A stretch of 64,000 nt of DNA from Rhodoferax_B sp963512645. Lineage in GTDB: Bacteria > Pseudomonadota > Gammaproteobacteria > Burkholderiales > Burkholderiaceae_C. The notes under the pieces were generated by a model. That model was not told the DNA's origin. It made no database searches and saw only the letters and a program-made list of their open reading frames with translations. Positions 30,256 to 39,229 of this stretch are shown here, piece after piece. The translations under genes and the position numbers were made by a program. The stretch covers positions 33,811-97,810 of the forward strand of contig CAUPNM010000019.1 of assembly GCA_963512645.1 (NCBI GenBank), in the 5' to 3' direction. The first letter of the stretch is position 1, and each line of letters opens with the position of its first letter.

Positions 30256-31374
30256 TTAAGCGCAGCAGGCATCGACCACCGTCCGCACCAGCGCATCGGG
30301 CGCGCTGCGCACGGTGGCGCTGCCGGGTGGGCCGATCAGCACGAACTTGATTTCGCCCGCTTCGGATTTTTTGTCCACCCGCATCAGCTGCAGATAGCGG
30401 CCCGCGTTGTCAGCCGCGTCCAGCACCGCGCCCACGGTGGGCAGGCCGGCGCGCTGGATGAGCTGCGTGAGGCGCTGCACCAGGGCCGCGTCGATCAGGC
30501 CCAGCCGCTGCGACAGGTGCGCGGCCATCACCATGCCGCTGCCCACGCCCTCGCCATGCAGCCAAGCGCCGTAGCCCATGCCCGCCTCGATGGCGTGGCC
30601 GAAGGTGTGACCAAAGTTCAAAATGGCGCGCAGCCCGGCCTCGCGCTCATCCTGGCCGACCACAAAGGCCTTGATCTCGCAACTGCGCCGCACCGCATGG
30701 GCCAAAGCGGCCACATCGCCCGCACGCAGGGCATCCATGTGCGCGTCCAGCCAGTCCAACAAGGCCATGTCGGCGATGGGCCCGTACTTGATGACCTCGG
30801 CCAGCCCGGCGCTGAGCTCGCGCGGCGGCAGCGTGGCCAAGGTGTCCAGGTCGCAAACCACTTTGCAGGGCTGGTAGAACGCGCCCACCATGTTCTTGCC
30901 CAGCGGGTGGTTGATGGCGGTTTTGCCACCCACCGACGAGTCCACCTGCGCCAGCAGCGTGGTCGGCACCTGCACAAAAGGCACGCCGCGCATATAGCTG
31001 GCGGCGGCAAAGCCAGTCATGTCGCCCACCACGCCGCCGCCCAGGGCAAACAGCACGGTTTTGCGGTCGCACCCAAAGCCCAGCAGCGCATCAAAAATCA
31101 GGTTCAGGGTTTCCCAGGTTTTATACGCCTCGCCATCCGGCAGCACCACGGTGTGGATGGTGGGGTAATGGCTTTGCAGCGCAGCTTGCAGCCGCTGGGC
31201 GTACAGCGGGCCGACGGTGGTGTTGGTGACGATCAGCGCCGTGGCCCCGCGCGGCAGGTCGGCCCAGGTGGCCGGGTTGTCAAGCAAGCCGGTGCCGATG
31301 GCGATGGGATAGCTGCGGTCGCCCAGGGCAATCTGGACGGTTTGGGTGGCGATGGTCTGTGTGGATGCGGGCAT
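30256..31374 (-). CDS. aroB: 3-dehydroquinate synthase
   Basis: 372 aa from ATG 31374; a GTG two codons upstream is also open. It converts DAHP to 3-dehydroquinate, the second step of the shikimate pathway, using NAD and a metal. Family blocks are DGEAYKTWETLNLIFDALL, FALGGGVVGDMTGFAAASYMRG, VPTTLLAQVDSSVGGKTAINH and the metal histidines in LNFGHTFGHAIE and WLHGEGVGSGM. It follows aroK closely, as is usual, and is the last gene of the pil-aro block before dgt. Confidence 0.97.
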   Translation of the reverse strand: MPASTQTIATQTVQIALGDRSYPIAIGTGLLDNPATWADLPRGATALIVTNTTVGPLYAQRLQAALQSHYPTIHTVVLPDGEAYKTWETLNLIFDALLGFGCDRKTVLFALGGGVVGDMTGFAAASYMRGVPFVQVPTTLLAQVDSSVGGKTAINHPLGKNMVGAFYQPCKVVCDLDTLATLPPRELSAGLAEVIKYGPIADMALLDWLDAHMDALRAGDVAALAHAVRRSCEIKAFVVGQDEREAGLRAILNFGHTFGHAIEAGMGYGAWLHGEGVGSGMVMAAHLSQRLGLIDAALVQRLTQLIQRAGLPTVGAVLDAADNAGRYLQLMRVDKKSEAGEIKFVLIGPPGSATVRSAPDALVRTVVDACCA

Positions 31375-31422
31375 AGCCACACAGTTTAAGGGGAAGCCCG
31401 GGCACCGGCCGACCCCACGTAC

Positions 31423-31941
31423 TCAAGTTGGTGGAGCGCCGCCCAGTTCGAGTTGCATGATGATCATATTGACCAGGGTCGACACCGAAGGCCGCCCGGT
31501 TTCGATCACAAAGTGCGCAGTTTCGCGGTACAACGGGTCACGGATAGCGAACAAATCGCGCAACCGGTTCAGAGGATCGGCCACTTGCAGCAAGGGCCGG
31601 TTCACGTCGTGGCGCACCCGGCGAAAGACTTCTTCGGGGGTGGAGCGCAAATACACCACCTGGCCCCGGCTGTGCAGCGCCTCGCGGTTCGCAGGCCGCA
31701 GCACTGTGCCACCGCCTGTGGCCAGTACACCAGGGCCGTTGAGGGTCAGCGCTTCGATCACTTCGGCTTCTACATCGCGAAAACGCGGTTCCCCCTCGCG
31801 CTCGAAAAACTCGCGGATCGAGCAGCCTATGCGCTGCTCGATCACGTGGTCGGAGTCGATGAAAGGAACCTGCAGCCGCCGGGCAAGCTGGCGGCCAACA
31901 GTGGATTTACCGGAGCCGGGGAGGCCGACTAGACTAATCAA
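31423..31941 (-). CDS. aroK: Shikimate kinase
   Basis: 172 aa from a TTG start at 31941, which overlaps the TGA of the lipoprotein gene. The longer frame would place 22 unrelated residues before the P-loop. Walker A GLPGSGKST (about 6-14), the shikimate-binding Asp in PFIDSDHVIEQ, and the GGGTVLRP loop (LATGGGTVL) are present. It phosphorylates shikimate with ATP. The overlapped non-ATG start without a good Shine-Dalgarno site suggests its translation depends on that of the upstream lipoprotein gene. Confidence 0.93.
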   Translation of the reverse strand: MISLVGLPGSGKSTVGRQLARRLQVPFIDSDHVIEQRIGCSIREFFEREGEPRFRDVEAEVIEALTLNGPGVLATGGGTVLRPANREALHSRGQVVYLRSTPEEVFRRVRHDVNRPLLQVADPLNRLRDLFAIRDPLYRETAHFVIETGRPSVSTLVNMIIMQLELGGAPPT

Positions 31942-33914
31942 AAGGGTTGCGTAGTGGTGGTGCCACCAGGTGTGGTTACAGAGACATTCACTTGAACAGT
32001 CACACAATCTGCTGCACCACTCAATATGACATCGTGATAATCCCCATTAGGCGAGTTCAGGACCAAGTTAGGGCTTGCGGCAACAACGGTGCAGGTGGCC
32101 CCCGCAGTACTAATTGCCGCAGAAAATGTAGAACCAGTCGGCATTGCGTTCATATCTGGCACATTGCCGTTGATATTTGCATTGATGTTCGTGTCATGAA
32201 CCCACACTCGGAAGCCGGAAGCAGTTCGAGGTGAAACCCGGGTAATCGAAGCAGACGATGTAGCCAACGTAATGATCGTTTGTTTGCGTACACGAATGGC
32301 AGAACTCCATTTTTGATCGCAGGTGCCAATCTTGGCTGGATACGTATTGATAGGATTTACGCAGCCAAGACCAACAACGTCTACTCCAATAATCTGCTCT
32401 CCACTCTGCCAAGTACCGTTTTCATTCAAATCAATAAATGCCGTGCCCGCATCATAGAAGTCTTCAGTGCCATCTGGGTTCCAGACATTGTCACCATTGA
32501 CATCAACAAAGCTTTCTTCACCATCCAGATACGCCAATATTGCCACTCGACCATTTACTGGACGAGTACCTTGGCTGGTGTAAGTAACCAAGCAAGCAGA
32601 GTTCACGGTCAAACAGCTTCCACCGGTCCCCGTTCCAGAGATCAAGCCAGCACTAGCCACAAAATTCACAGACGTGCCATCTGGTACTGGATTTGACAAA
32701 CGATCGGCAACCCGCATGGTCAAAGTCGATGTAACACCGTCTGTGCTCCATGCTTCAATACTCAATTTGGATGCACTTAACGATGCTGCATTTTGTGTCG
32801 CTGCACCCGTTGTCACCACCAATCCCAATGAGGATGCAAGCACCGTTGGATCGGCCACCAATGTGGCAGTCACTGAAACAGTAGTGGGCAACGTTCCAGA
32901 TGCAACAGTAATTGCGGCAAAACCACTATTGTCTGTCGTCACAGTCTGGGGTGCAGTACTGCTGCTGCCACTCAAAGAGAATTTAACGCCCGCTGCAATT
33001 GCGGCAGTAGACAAAGACATCGTCACACTTTGCGAAGGCATCCCTGCCGCACTACTGTCAAGAACCTGAAACTTAACGATCGAGGTCTTCGCCCCACTAG
33101 CAGCGCTTGAAACATACATCAATGCAGGGACAGATGATGTAAATCTGATATTTGCAGGTTTTGCCGCAACAACGCTAATCGTTGTCGTTTTGTCGGTAGC
33201 GCCAGCTGCGGAAGCGGTAATCGTCACACTATTTCCACCACAGGTAGCGGCCGATTGGTAGGTGGACAAAGCCAGACCATTGCTGGAAGTTGCTACGCTG
33301 GCAGGGCTGAAAGTTCCGCAGCTAGCATTGAATGCAACCAAGACGCCAGATGAAGCATTCCCGTTGATTGCCCCAGAAACTGAGATAGCGGATGTTTCTA
33401 GTGCGCCAATACTTGAAGATGCAGAAGTCAGATTGCTTAAGCTCACATTTGAAGCAGCGGTTCCGAAATTCAAAGTCTTTGTAACGGAAACAGAATTAAG
33501 CGTTGCACTGGCCGACAAAATAGCCGCACCGGTGGTAGTCAGACTTAAAGGGCTAATTAAGACTCGCGCGACACCACTGGCATCTGTCAAAACGGTTGCC
33601 CCAGCAGTATTACCCGCCAGAGTGGCCACAGCGTAATCAGTTGAAAATGTAACTAACTGATTTGCTAAAACCGCGCCACTCGCATCCGCAGCTACAGCCT
33701 TAGCGTAATAAACCCCACCCTTGCTGATAGTGGGCGTACCTAGCGCTGCCCCAGCACTGTCCACCAAGGAAAGCGTTATAGACGGCGATGCCGGAGAAGG
33801 AGGAGTTGTCGTCCCGCCTCCGCTTGATGTTCCACCAGGATTTCCCCCTCCCCCGCAAGCCGCCATCACAAGCGCCAGCAATACCAGCGCCCACACCTTT
33901 AAATAACGCATCAT
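31938..33914 (-). CDS. Large Ig-like lipoprotein inserted between pilQ and aroK
   Basis: 658 aa. A signal peptide with lipobox VMAAC gives lipid attachment at Cys20, followed by Gly, which permits outer-membrane sorting. A Gly/Ser/Thr/Pro linker (21-45) leads to several Ser/Thr/Ala-rich beta domains of about 90-110 residues, with Big_1/invasin-like strands such as TVTTDNSGFAAITVASGTLP. Near 471-500 there are calcium-loop-like stretches (DVNGDNVWNPDGTED and DLNENGTWQSGE). The base composition is visibly more AT-rich than pilQ or aroK. The position implies an exposed factor made along with the pilus secretin. Function is unknown. AGGG lies four bases before the first of two adjacent ATGs. Confidence 0.8.
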   Translation of the reverse strand: MMRYLKVWALVLLALVMAACGGGGNPGGTSSGGGTTTPPSPASPSITLSLVDSAGAALGTPTISKGGVYYAKAVAADASGAVLANQLVTFSTDYAVATLAGNTAGATVLTDASGVARVLISPLSLTTTGAAILSASATLNSVSVTKTLNFGTAASNVSLSNLTSASSSIGALETSAISVSGAINGNASSGVLVAFNASCGTFSPASVATSSNGLALSTYQSAATCGGNSVTITASAAGATDKTTTISVVAAKPANIRFTSSVPALMYVSSAASGAKTSIVKFQVLDSSAAGMPSQSVTMSLSTAAIAAGVKFSLSGSSSTAPQTVTTDNSGFAAITVASGTLPTTVSVTATLVADPTVLASSLGLVVTTGAATQNAASLSASKLSIEAWSTDGVTSTLTMRVADRLSNPVPDGTSVNFVASAGLISGTGTGGSCLTVNSACLVTYTSQGTRPVNGRVAILAYLDGEESFVDVNGDNVWNPDGTEDFYDAGTAFIDLNENGTWQSGEQIIGVDVVGLGCVNPINTYPAKIGTCDQKWSSAIRVRKQTIITLATSSASITRVSPRTASGFRVWVHDTNINANINGNVPDMNAMPTGSTFSAAISTAGATCTVVAASPNLVLNSPNGDYHDVILSGAADCVTVQVNVSVTTPGGTTTTQPF

Positions 33915-33941
33915 TTTTCCCTGCTCCGTTGTCAGTATTTA

Positions 33942-36095
33942 TTAGCGCGAGGTCGCGCGTTCCACAATCATTTTTGGCGTAATGAAGACCAGCATTTCTT
34001 TCTTGGTGCTGGCTTGCGATTTGGACTTGAAGAGGTTGCCCAAATAAGGAATATCGCCCAACACGGGCACCTTGGTAATGCTGTCGGTCTCGTCCAATGT
34101 AAAGATACCGCCAATCACCACTGTACCGCCGTTTTCTACCAAAACTTGTGTCTTGATGTGTTTGGTATCGATGGCAATGCCGGCCGAGGTGGTTTCGCCA
34201 CGGCTGTCTTTGTTGATGTCCAGGTCGAGGATGATGTTGCCCTCGGGGGTGATCTGGGGGGTGACTTCCAGCTTCAGATTTGCCTTGCGGAACGCCACGG
34301 AAGTGGCACCGCTGGAGGTGGCTTGCTGGTAGGGGAATTCGGTACCTTGCTCGATCAGCGCCTTGGTCTGGTCGGCAGTGACGATACGCGGGCTGGACAC
34401 GAGCTTGCCCTTGCCGTCGTTTTCCAGGGCCGAGATTTCCAGGTTCAGGAAGCGGTTGGCGGCACTGCTGAAAATCGACAGGGCAAAGGCCGCTGCGTCG
34501 TAGCCGCCCTGCCCCACTGCAGGCATGTTCACAAAGTTGCTGGTGGTATCGACCGCCGAGCCACTGGAGCCGTTGCTGGCCACCACGTTGTTGTAGCTGG
34601 TGCCCACGGTGAAGCGCGTGTTGCCCGTCAAGCCCACGCTGCCTGCGGCCACACCCGCCGTGGTGGAGCTACCTGCAGTACTGCCGAGCTTGACACCCAA
34701 AGATTTGCCGAAGGTGTCGGAGGCTTCCACGATGCGTGCCTCGATCAGCACCTGGCGCACCGCGATATCCAGCTTTTTGATCAGGTCCTGCACTGCAGCG
34801 ATGCGGCTGGGAATGTCGTTGACAAAAATCTGGTTGGTGCGGGGCTCCGAAATCGCAGTGCCGCGAACGCTGAGGAAGCGGGGCATGTTGCTGTTGGTAC
34901 CGGTGGTTGAGCCGCCGAGCTGGGTGACGATATCGCCCGCCTTGGCGTAATTGAGCTGGAACGACTGGGTGACCAGGGGCTCCAGCGCCTGCATGGAGGC
35001 GGCGGATTCCAGGTCTTTCTTGGTGCGCGCGTCGATTTCGTCTTTGGGGGCAATCCACAGTACCGAGCCTGACTTGCGCATGCCCAGGCCTTTGGAATCC
35101 ATGATGATTTGCAAGGCCTGGTCCCACGGCACATCTTTCAGCCGCAAGGTGACGGAGCCAGTGACGGAGTCGGAGGTGACCACATTGAAGTTGGTGAAGT
35201 CTGCAATCACTTGCAGCAGCGCGCGGACTTCGATGTTCTGGAAGTTCAGCGACAGTTTTTCACCGGCATAGCCGGTGCCTTGGACCAGCTTGGTCGGGTC
35301 GGTTTTTTGCTGCCGGATCTCAACCACGAACTGGCCATCGCTTTGGTAGGCACTGTGGTCCCACAAGCCCTTGGGCTCGATGACCATGCGCACGCGGTCA
35401 CCCGCCTGGGTGGTGGTGATGTTTTGCACAGGGGTGCCAAAGTCGGCCACGTCGAGGCGGCGGCGCAGGCCTTCGGACAGGCTGGAGTTCAAAAACTCAA
35501 CCACCAGGTTCTGCCCTTGCTGGCGCACGTCCACACCCACCTGGGTGTTGCGCAAAGCCACGATGATGCGGCCTGCGTTGTCGTCACCCCGGCGGAAGTC
35601 GATGTCTCGCAGTGGCGCCCTGTCGCGGCTGCCTGCATCGGCAAAGGTAGGTGCGGCACTGGCCATGGGCGCAGCGGCTGCCACGGCGTCCAGCACCACC
35701 AGGATCGACTTGCCTTTGAGTTCGGCCTTGTACGAGGTAGCCTGTTTGAGGTTGAGCACAATGCGCGAGCGGTCGCCTACCTGCACCACATTGACGGAGC
35801 GCAGGTTGCCCTGGTTCACATCAATCGACGATCGGCCAATGCCGTTGGACACGCCCGGAAAGTCGAGCGCAATGCGGGCCGGTGACTGGATGGACACCCC
35901 TGATGGCAAGGCCGCCAAAGGTTCACTCAGGTCAATACGGATGACCTCGGTGCCCCCCTGGATAGAGCCGGTAACGGACTCAATAGTGGCTTGCGCATGC
36001 GCGACCACCGAGGTCAGCGCCAGTACCAGCGCTGCGGCAAACTTTTCCAGCTTACGGTCTAGCATGTGCCACCCCATTCGATTCTGCTTATTCAT
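33942..36095 (-). CDS. pilQ: Type IV pilus secretin
   Basis: 717 aa. A signal peptide (about 10-35, ending AHA) precedes AMIN domains (about 38-140 and 160-270), which bind peptidoglycan. An STN-type domain follows (ISLNFQNIEVRALLQVIADF-like, near 285), then a secretin N-domain and the C-terminal secretin (about 450-715) with TPQITPEGNIILDLDI and VPVLGDIPYLGNLFKS. It forms the outer-membrane pore for type IV pili and often serves DNA uptake. The ATG overlaps the pilP stop. Confidence 0.97.
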   Translation of the reverse strand: MNKQNRMGWHMLDRKLEKFAAALVLALTSVVAHAQATIESVTGSIQGGTEVIRIDLSEPLAALPSGVSIQSPARIALDFPGVSNGIGRSSIDVNQGNLRSVNVVQVGDRSRIVLNLKQATSYKAELKGKSILVVLDAVAAAAPMASAAPTFADAGSRDRAPLRDIDFRRGDDNAGRIIVALRNTQVGVDVRQQGQNLVVEFLNSSLSEGLRRRLDVADFGTPVQNITTTQAGDRVRMVIEPKGLWDHSAYQSDGQFVVEIRQQKTDPTKLVQGTGYAGEKLSLNFQNIEVRALLQVIADFTNFNVVTSDSVTGSVTLRLKDVPWDQALQIIMDSKGLGMRKSGSVLWIAPKDEIDARTKKDLESAASMQALEPLVTQSFQLNYAKAGDIVTQLGGSTTGTNSNMPRFLSVRGTAISEPRTNQIFVNDIPSRIAAVQDLIKKLDIAVRQVLIEARIVEASDTFGKSLGVKLGSTAGSSTTAGVAAGSVGLTGNTRFTVGTSYNNVVASNGSSGSAVDTTSNFVNMPAVGQGGYDAAAFALSIFSSAANRFLNLEISALENDGKGKLVSSPRIVTADQTKALIEQGTEFPYQQATSSGATSVAFRKANLKLEVTPQITPEGNIILDLDINKDSRGETTSAGIAIDTKHIKTQVLVENGGTVVIGGIFTLDETDSITKVPVLGDIPYLGNLFKSKSQASTKKEMLVFITPKMIVERATSR

Positions 36096-36637
36096 TTCGC
36101 TCCCTCTTGTAGCACCAAACTAGCGGGCCGCTCGATCCAGTCTCCGGTCGAGTCCTGCACAATTTCCCGTAACGTAAGTTCTGATTCATCAATCTTCATG
36201 ACCCGGCCGTAGTTCAAACCCAGATAGTTGCCTACCCGCACCTGGTAGAGCAGGTTGTCGATTTTGACCAAGGCTACGGGCTGTCCCGCTTTGCGCAAGC
36301 TGCCCACCATCACCATGGAATCCACCGGATAGGCTTCCAGTGCTTCTTTGCGGCGGGCCATCTCGGGCGCGATCAGTGCGGTATTGGCCACACTCTGGGT
36401 GGAGTCGCGCTTGAGCGCTTGGGTCAGTTTTTGCAGGCTAAACGGGTCTACCAGGCCATCTTGGGTATAGGCCTGGGGAATAAATTTCTTAGGCTCCACC
36501 AAAGGTATCACGCGGGGATGGACCTGGTTACGCTGGTCCGCCATCCACTGACGCAATTCATCCTCTCCGGAGATGCTGCACCCTGCCAGCACGGCTACAG
36601 CCAGACTACCCAGAGCAATACAAGGAAGCCATCTCAT
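36092..36637 (-). CDS. pilP: Type IV pilus inner-membrane lipoprotein PilP
   Basis: 181 aa. The lipobox LAGC places the lipidated Cys at about residue 19. A disordered linker leads to the C-terminal beta domain (about 90-175: DSMVMVGSLRKAGQPVALVKIDN and YRVRVGNYLGLNYG-like), the HR domain that contacts PilQ. It links the PilMNO platform to the secretin. Overlaps by ATGA on both sides show tight coupling in the pil operon. Confidence 0.95.
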   Translation of the reverse strand: MRWLPCIALGSLAVAVLAGCSISGEDELRQWMADQRNQVHPRVIPLVEPKKFIPQAYTQDGLVDPFSLQKLTQALKRDSTQSVANTALIAPEMARRKEALEAYPVDSMVMVGSLRKAGQPVALVKIDNLLYQVRVGNYLGLNYGRVMKIDESELTLREIVQDSTGDWIERPASLVLQEGAK

Positions 36638-37305
36638 TTTTTGGCTCCCGACTTCTGCGCAGCGATCTCTTCGGTATCCAGGTAACGGAAGGTTCTGGCG
36701 GTGACTTCCATGGACAACATGCCGTCCTGGGTGGCGTTCAAGGGGTTGATCGACAAATTATTGAGCGTGACGATGCGGGACAAATTGGCCACATCCGAAG
36801 CAAAAGCCCCCATGTCGTGGTACTTGCCAGTGACCCGCACGGCAATCGGCAATTCTGCGTAATAGTCTTTGACCACCACCTGGCCCGGGCGGAACACTTC
36901 AAACTGCAGGCTGCGGCCCAGCCCGGCCTGGTTGACATCCGACAACAAGGCAGCCATCTCGGCTTTGCTGGGCAACTGCTTTTCAAGTTGCGTTACGTAC
37001 TGCTGGATCTGTTCGCGCTGCTTTTTGAGAGCCTCCAGATTGACCGCCTTGCCTAGGCGGGCGGTGTAGGTTTCGCGTAGCTGGGCTTCCTGGGTTTGCT
37101 CGGCGATCAGCTCCTCTTCGTAGCTGCTAAGCCACGTATACCAAAGCAGGGCAGCCACCGCCACGACCACCGCAAAGAACAACAGGTAGCGCGGAGCCGA
37201 AGGCCATACCGACGGGTCGTTGGGATTCAGGTCGCGAAACTGCCGCTGCAGCGAATCCTGCATGGCCTTGAAATCGATATTTACGGAAGTTTTTTTTGTA
37301 GCCAT
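36634..37305 (-). CDS. pilO: Type IV pilus assembly protein PilO
   Basis: 223 aa from ATG 37305; 22 upstream codons overlap pilN and are not used. One span (about 37-58) follows a short cytoplasmic tail. A coiled coil comes next (about 60-115, LEALKKQREQIQQYVTQLEKQ), then a ferredoxin-like domain. It pairs with PilN in the inner-membrane alignment complex. The gap to pilN is ten bases. Confidence 0.95.
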   Translation of the reverse strand: MATKKTSVNIDFKAMQDSLQRQFRDLNPNDPSVWPSAPRYLLFFAVVVAVAALLWYTWLSSYEEELIAEQTQEAQLRETYTARLGKAVNLEALKKQREQIQQYVTQLEKQLPSKAEMAALLSDVNQAGLGRSLQFEVFRPGQVVVKDYYAELPIAVRVTGKYHDMGAFASDVANLSRIVTLNNLSINPLNATQDGMLSMEVTARTFRYLDTEEIAAQKSGAKK

Positions 37306-37315
37306 GACATTTTTG

Positions 37316-37930
37316 CTATGGGCTGGCGACCGCAGCCGATGCCGCCGACTCAATGGTTTTTTGCACTTCACTGGAACGCATCAAACGCACCCGCAGATTG
37401 AATTTGGCCACCCGCCGCTGGTCTCGCGCAGTCAGGCTCACATTACTAGCCACAATTTCCACCAAATCGGGTTTGGACAGCCAAGGGGTGTTGTTGGCCA
37501 GATTGCGTAACAGCTCCGATACGCGCTCATTCGACTGGGCCACACCTTGGATGGTGACACTTTGATTTTCCTGCTTCAGGCTGGTGATGTAGGTTCCATC
37601 TGGCAGCTGTTTCACCAGTTCATTGAGTAAATGAACCGGCAGATTGCGGTCGGCTTGCAGGTCTTCTACAGCTTTCTGGCGCTCAGTCAGGGCTTTGATT
37701 TCCGATTCAATATTGGCAATTTCCTTGATCTGGCCGTCCAGCACCGAAACTGCCTGGGTCAGTATCCCGTTGCGCTCTTGCTGACCAGAGATCTGGGCCT
37801 CGTACCACAGAAACCCGGCGCCGATAAGTGCAGCACCCAGCAAAACAGAAAGCGCCAGCATCACCTGGAAGGTCTCGCGCCTGCGCGCCCGAGCCGCCTC
37901 GCGGTGCGGCAATAGATTGATCAGGATCAC
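37316..37930 (-). CDS. pilN: Type IV pilus assembly protein PilN
   Basis: 204 aa from a GTG start at 37930 that overlaps the pilM TGA (GTGA). This gives the standard N-terminus ILINLLPHREAARARRR, whose INLLP motif binds the PilM groove. A longer frame is open but overlaps pilM. One span (about 24-45) is followed by a coiled coil and a small ferredoxin-like domain. It forms a heterodimer with PilO. Confidence 0.95.
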   Translation of the reverse strand: MILINLLPHREAARARRRETFQVMLALSVLLGAALIGAGFLWYEAQISGQQERNGILTQAVSVLDGQIKEIANIESEIKALTERQKAVEDLQADRNLPVHLLNELVKQLPDGTYITSLKQENQSVTIQGVAQSNERVSELLRNLANNTPWLSKPDLVEIVASNVSLTARDQRRVAKFNLRVRLMRSSEVQKTIESAASAAVASP

Positions 37931-39006
37931 TGCAGAAACCTCCGCATGGCCAACCCACACGAGGTGAGGTACGAAGGTGCTTCGCGCAGCACCTTTTTCA
38001 ACCGAACATCGTTGCCCATCTCCATGCCTTCAAACGGGTTGACCAGGCTACAGGGAAACGATGCATGCTGGGTGACGGCATCGGTCAGGCCAGGCAAGGA
38101 TGCGGAGCCACCGGCCAACAGCACATAGTCCACCTTGTTATGGGGCGTGCTGGTAAAGAAGAATTGCAAGGCCCGGCCCACTTCCTGGGCCAGACTTTCT
38201 ACAAAGGGCTGCAACACCACGCTGCCGTAGTCCTCAGGGAGATCGCCGCTGCGTTTTTTGCTCTCGGCCTCCTCTTGCGAAAAGCCGTACTGGCGCACGA
38301 TCAGCTGGGTCAGCTGGGCTCCACCAAAAGCCTGGTCACGCTCATACAGCACTTCGTCGTTGCAAATCACCTGCATGCTGGTGGCCAGAGCCCCGACTTC
38401 AAACAAGGCCACCAGGGCATCTGCACCCCGGTTGGCCATGCGCTCGATCAAGCGCGAGGTGGCGAGTCGGGCCGAATAGGACTCAATGTCCAGAATCACG
38501 GGGTTTAGTCCGGCAGCTTCGGCCAGGCCTTGGCGGTCTTGCACTTTTTCCTTGCGCGAAGCGGCAATCAGCACATCGACATCGCCTGCCGAACTGGCGC
38601 TGGGGCCGACCACGCAAAAATCCAGGCTCACCTCGTCGAGCGAAAAAGGAATGTATTGGTTGGCTTCCGATTCGACCTGCACTTCCAGCTCCAGGTCGGA
38701 CAACCCGCCCGGCAGAACAATGCGTTTGGTAATCACCGCAGAGGGCGGCAGGGCCATGGCCACATTCTTGGTGCGGGTGCCACTTTTTTTGACCAGCCGG
38801 CGCATGGCCTCGGCGACCTCGTCAAATTTTTCGATATTGCCGTCGGTGATCCAACCGCGCTCCAAAGGCTCAATTGCGCAACGCTTAAGCACCAGGTTTC
38901 CGACCGCATCATGGTCCAGTTCGACCAGCTTGAGGCTGGACGAACTGATGTCAAGACCCAACAACGGCTGGGGTTTGCGACTGAACAACGATCCCAATGA
39001 GATCAA
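37927..39006 (-). CDS. pilM: Type IV pilus assembly ATPase-like protein PilM
   Basis: 359 aa, an actin/FtsA-like fold. It starts with TTG at 39006, supported by GGGAG six bases upstream. Phosphate-1 motif GLDISSSSLKLVEL (about 17-30), GIDIESY-like VILDIESYSARLA, and phosphate-2 LLAGGSASLPGLTD (about 300) are present. PilM is cytoplasmic, binds nucleotide and the PilN tail, and organises the inner platform. It is the first gene of pilMNOPQ and is divergent from mrcA across 223 bases in which I find no clear promoter pair. Confidence 0.95.
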   Translation of the reverse strand: MISLGSLFSRKPQPLLGLDISSSSLKLVELDHDAVGNLVLKRCAIEPLERGWITDGNIEKFDEVAEAMRRLVKKSGTRTKNVAMALPPSAVITKRIVLPGGLSDLELEVQVESEANQYIPFSLDEVSLDFCVVGPSASSAGDVDVLIAASRKEKVQDRQGLAEAAGLNPVILDIESYSARLATSRLIERMANRGADALVALFEVGALATSMQVICNDEVLYERDQAFGGAQLTQLIVRQYGFSQEEAESKKRSGDLPEDYGSVVLQPFVESLAQEVGRALQFFFTSTPHNKVDYVLLAGGSASLPGLTDAVTQHASFPCSLVNPFEGMEMGNDVRLKKVLREAPSYLTSCGLAMRRFLQ

Positions 39007-39229
39007 ATTTTTCTCCCGGTACTGAGCAGAATGCTACAAAAATTAACATTTGACGGGGATGCTATCAGCAAGCCTAACCCCCAGCAAAGCATATTTCCAA
39101 AGGTAAATCTACAGGGCGTTGCCAAAAGTACACGCTCGCTCTTAGCGAACAGCTCCGAGCGTAAGGGCAAAATGGGGGCGATTTGCGGTTGCCGCCCTCC
39201 CTTTTTTCTTTTTCTGTTCGCTGTCTCCT

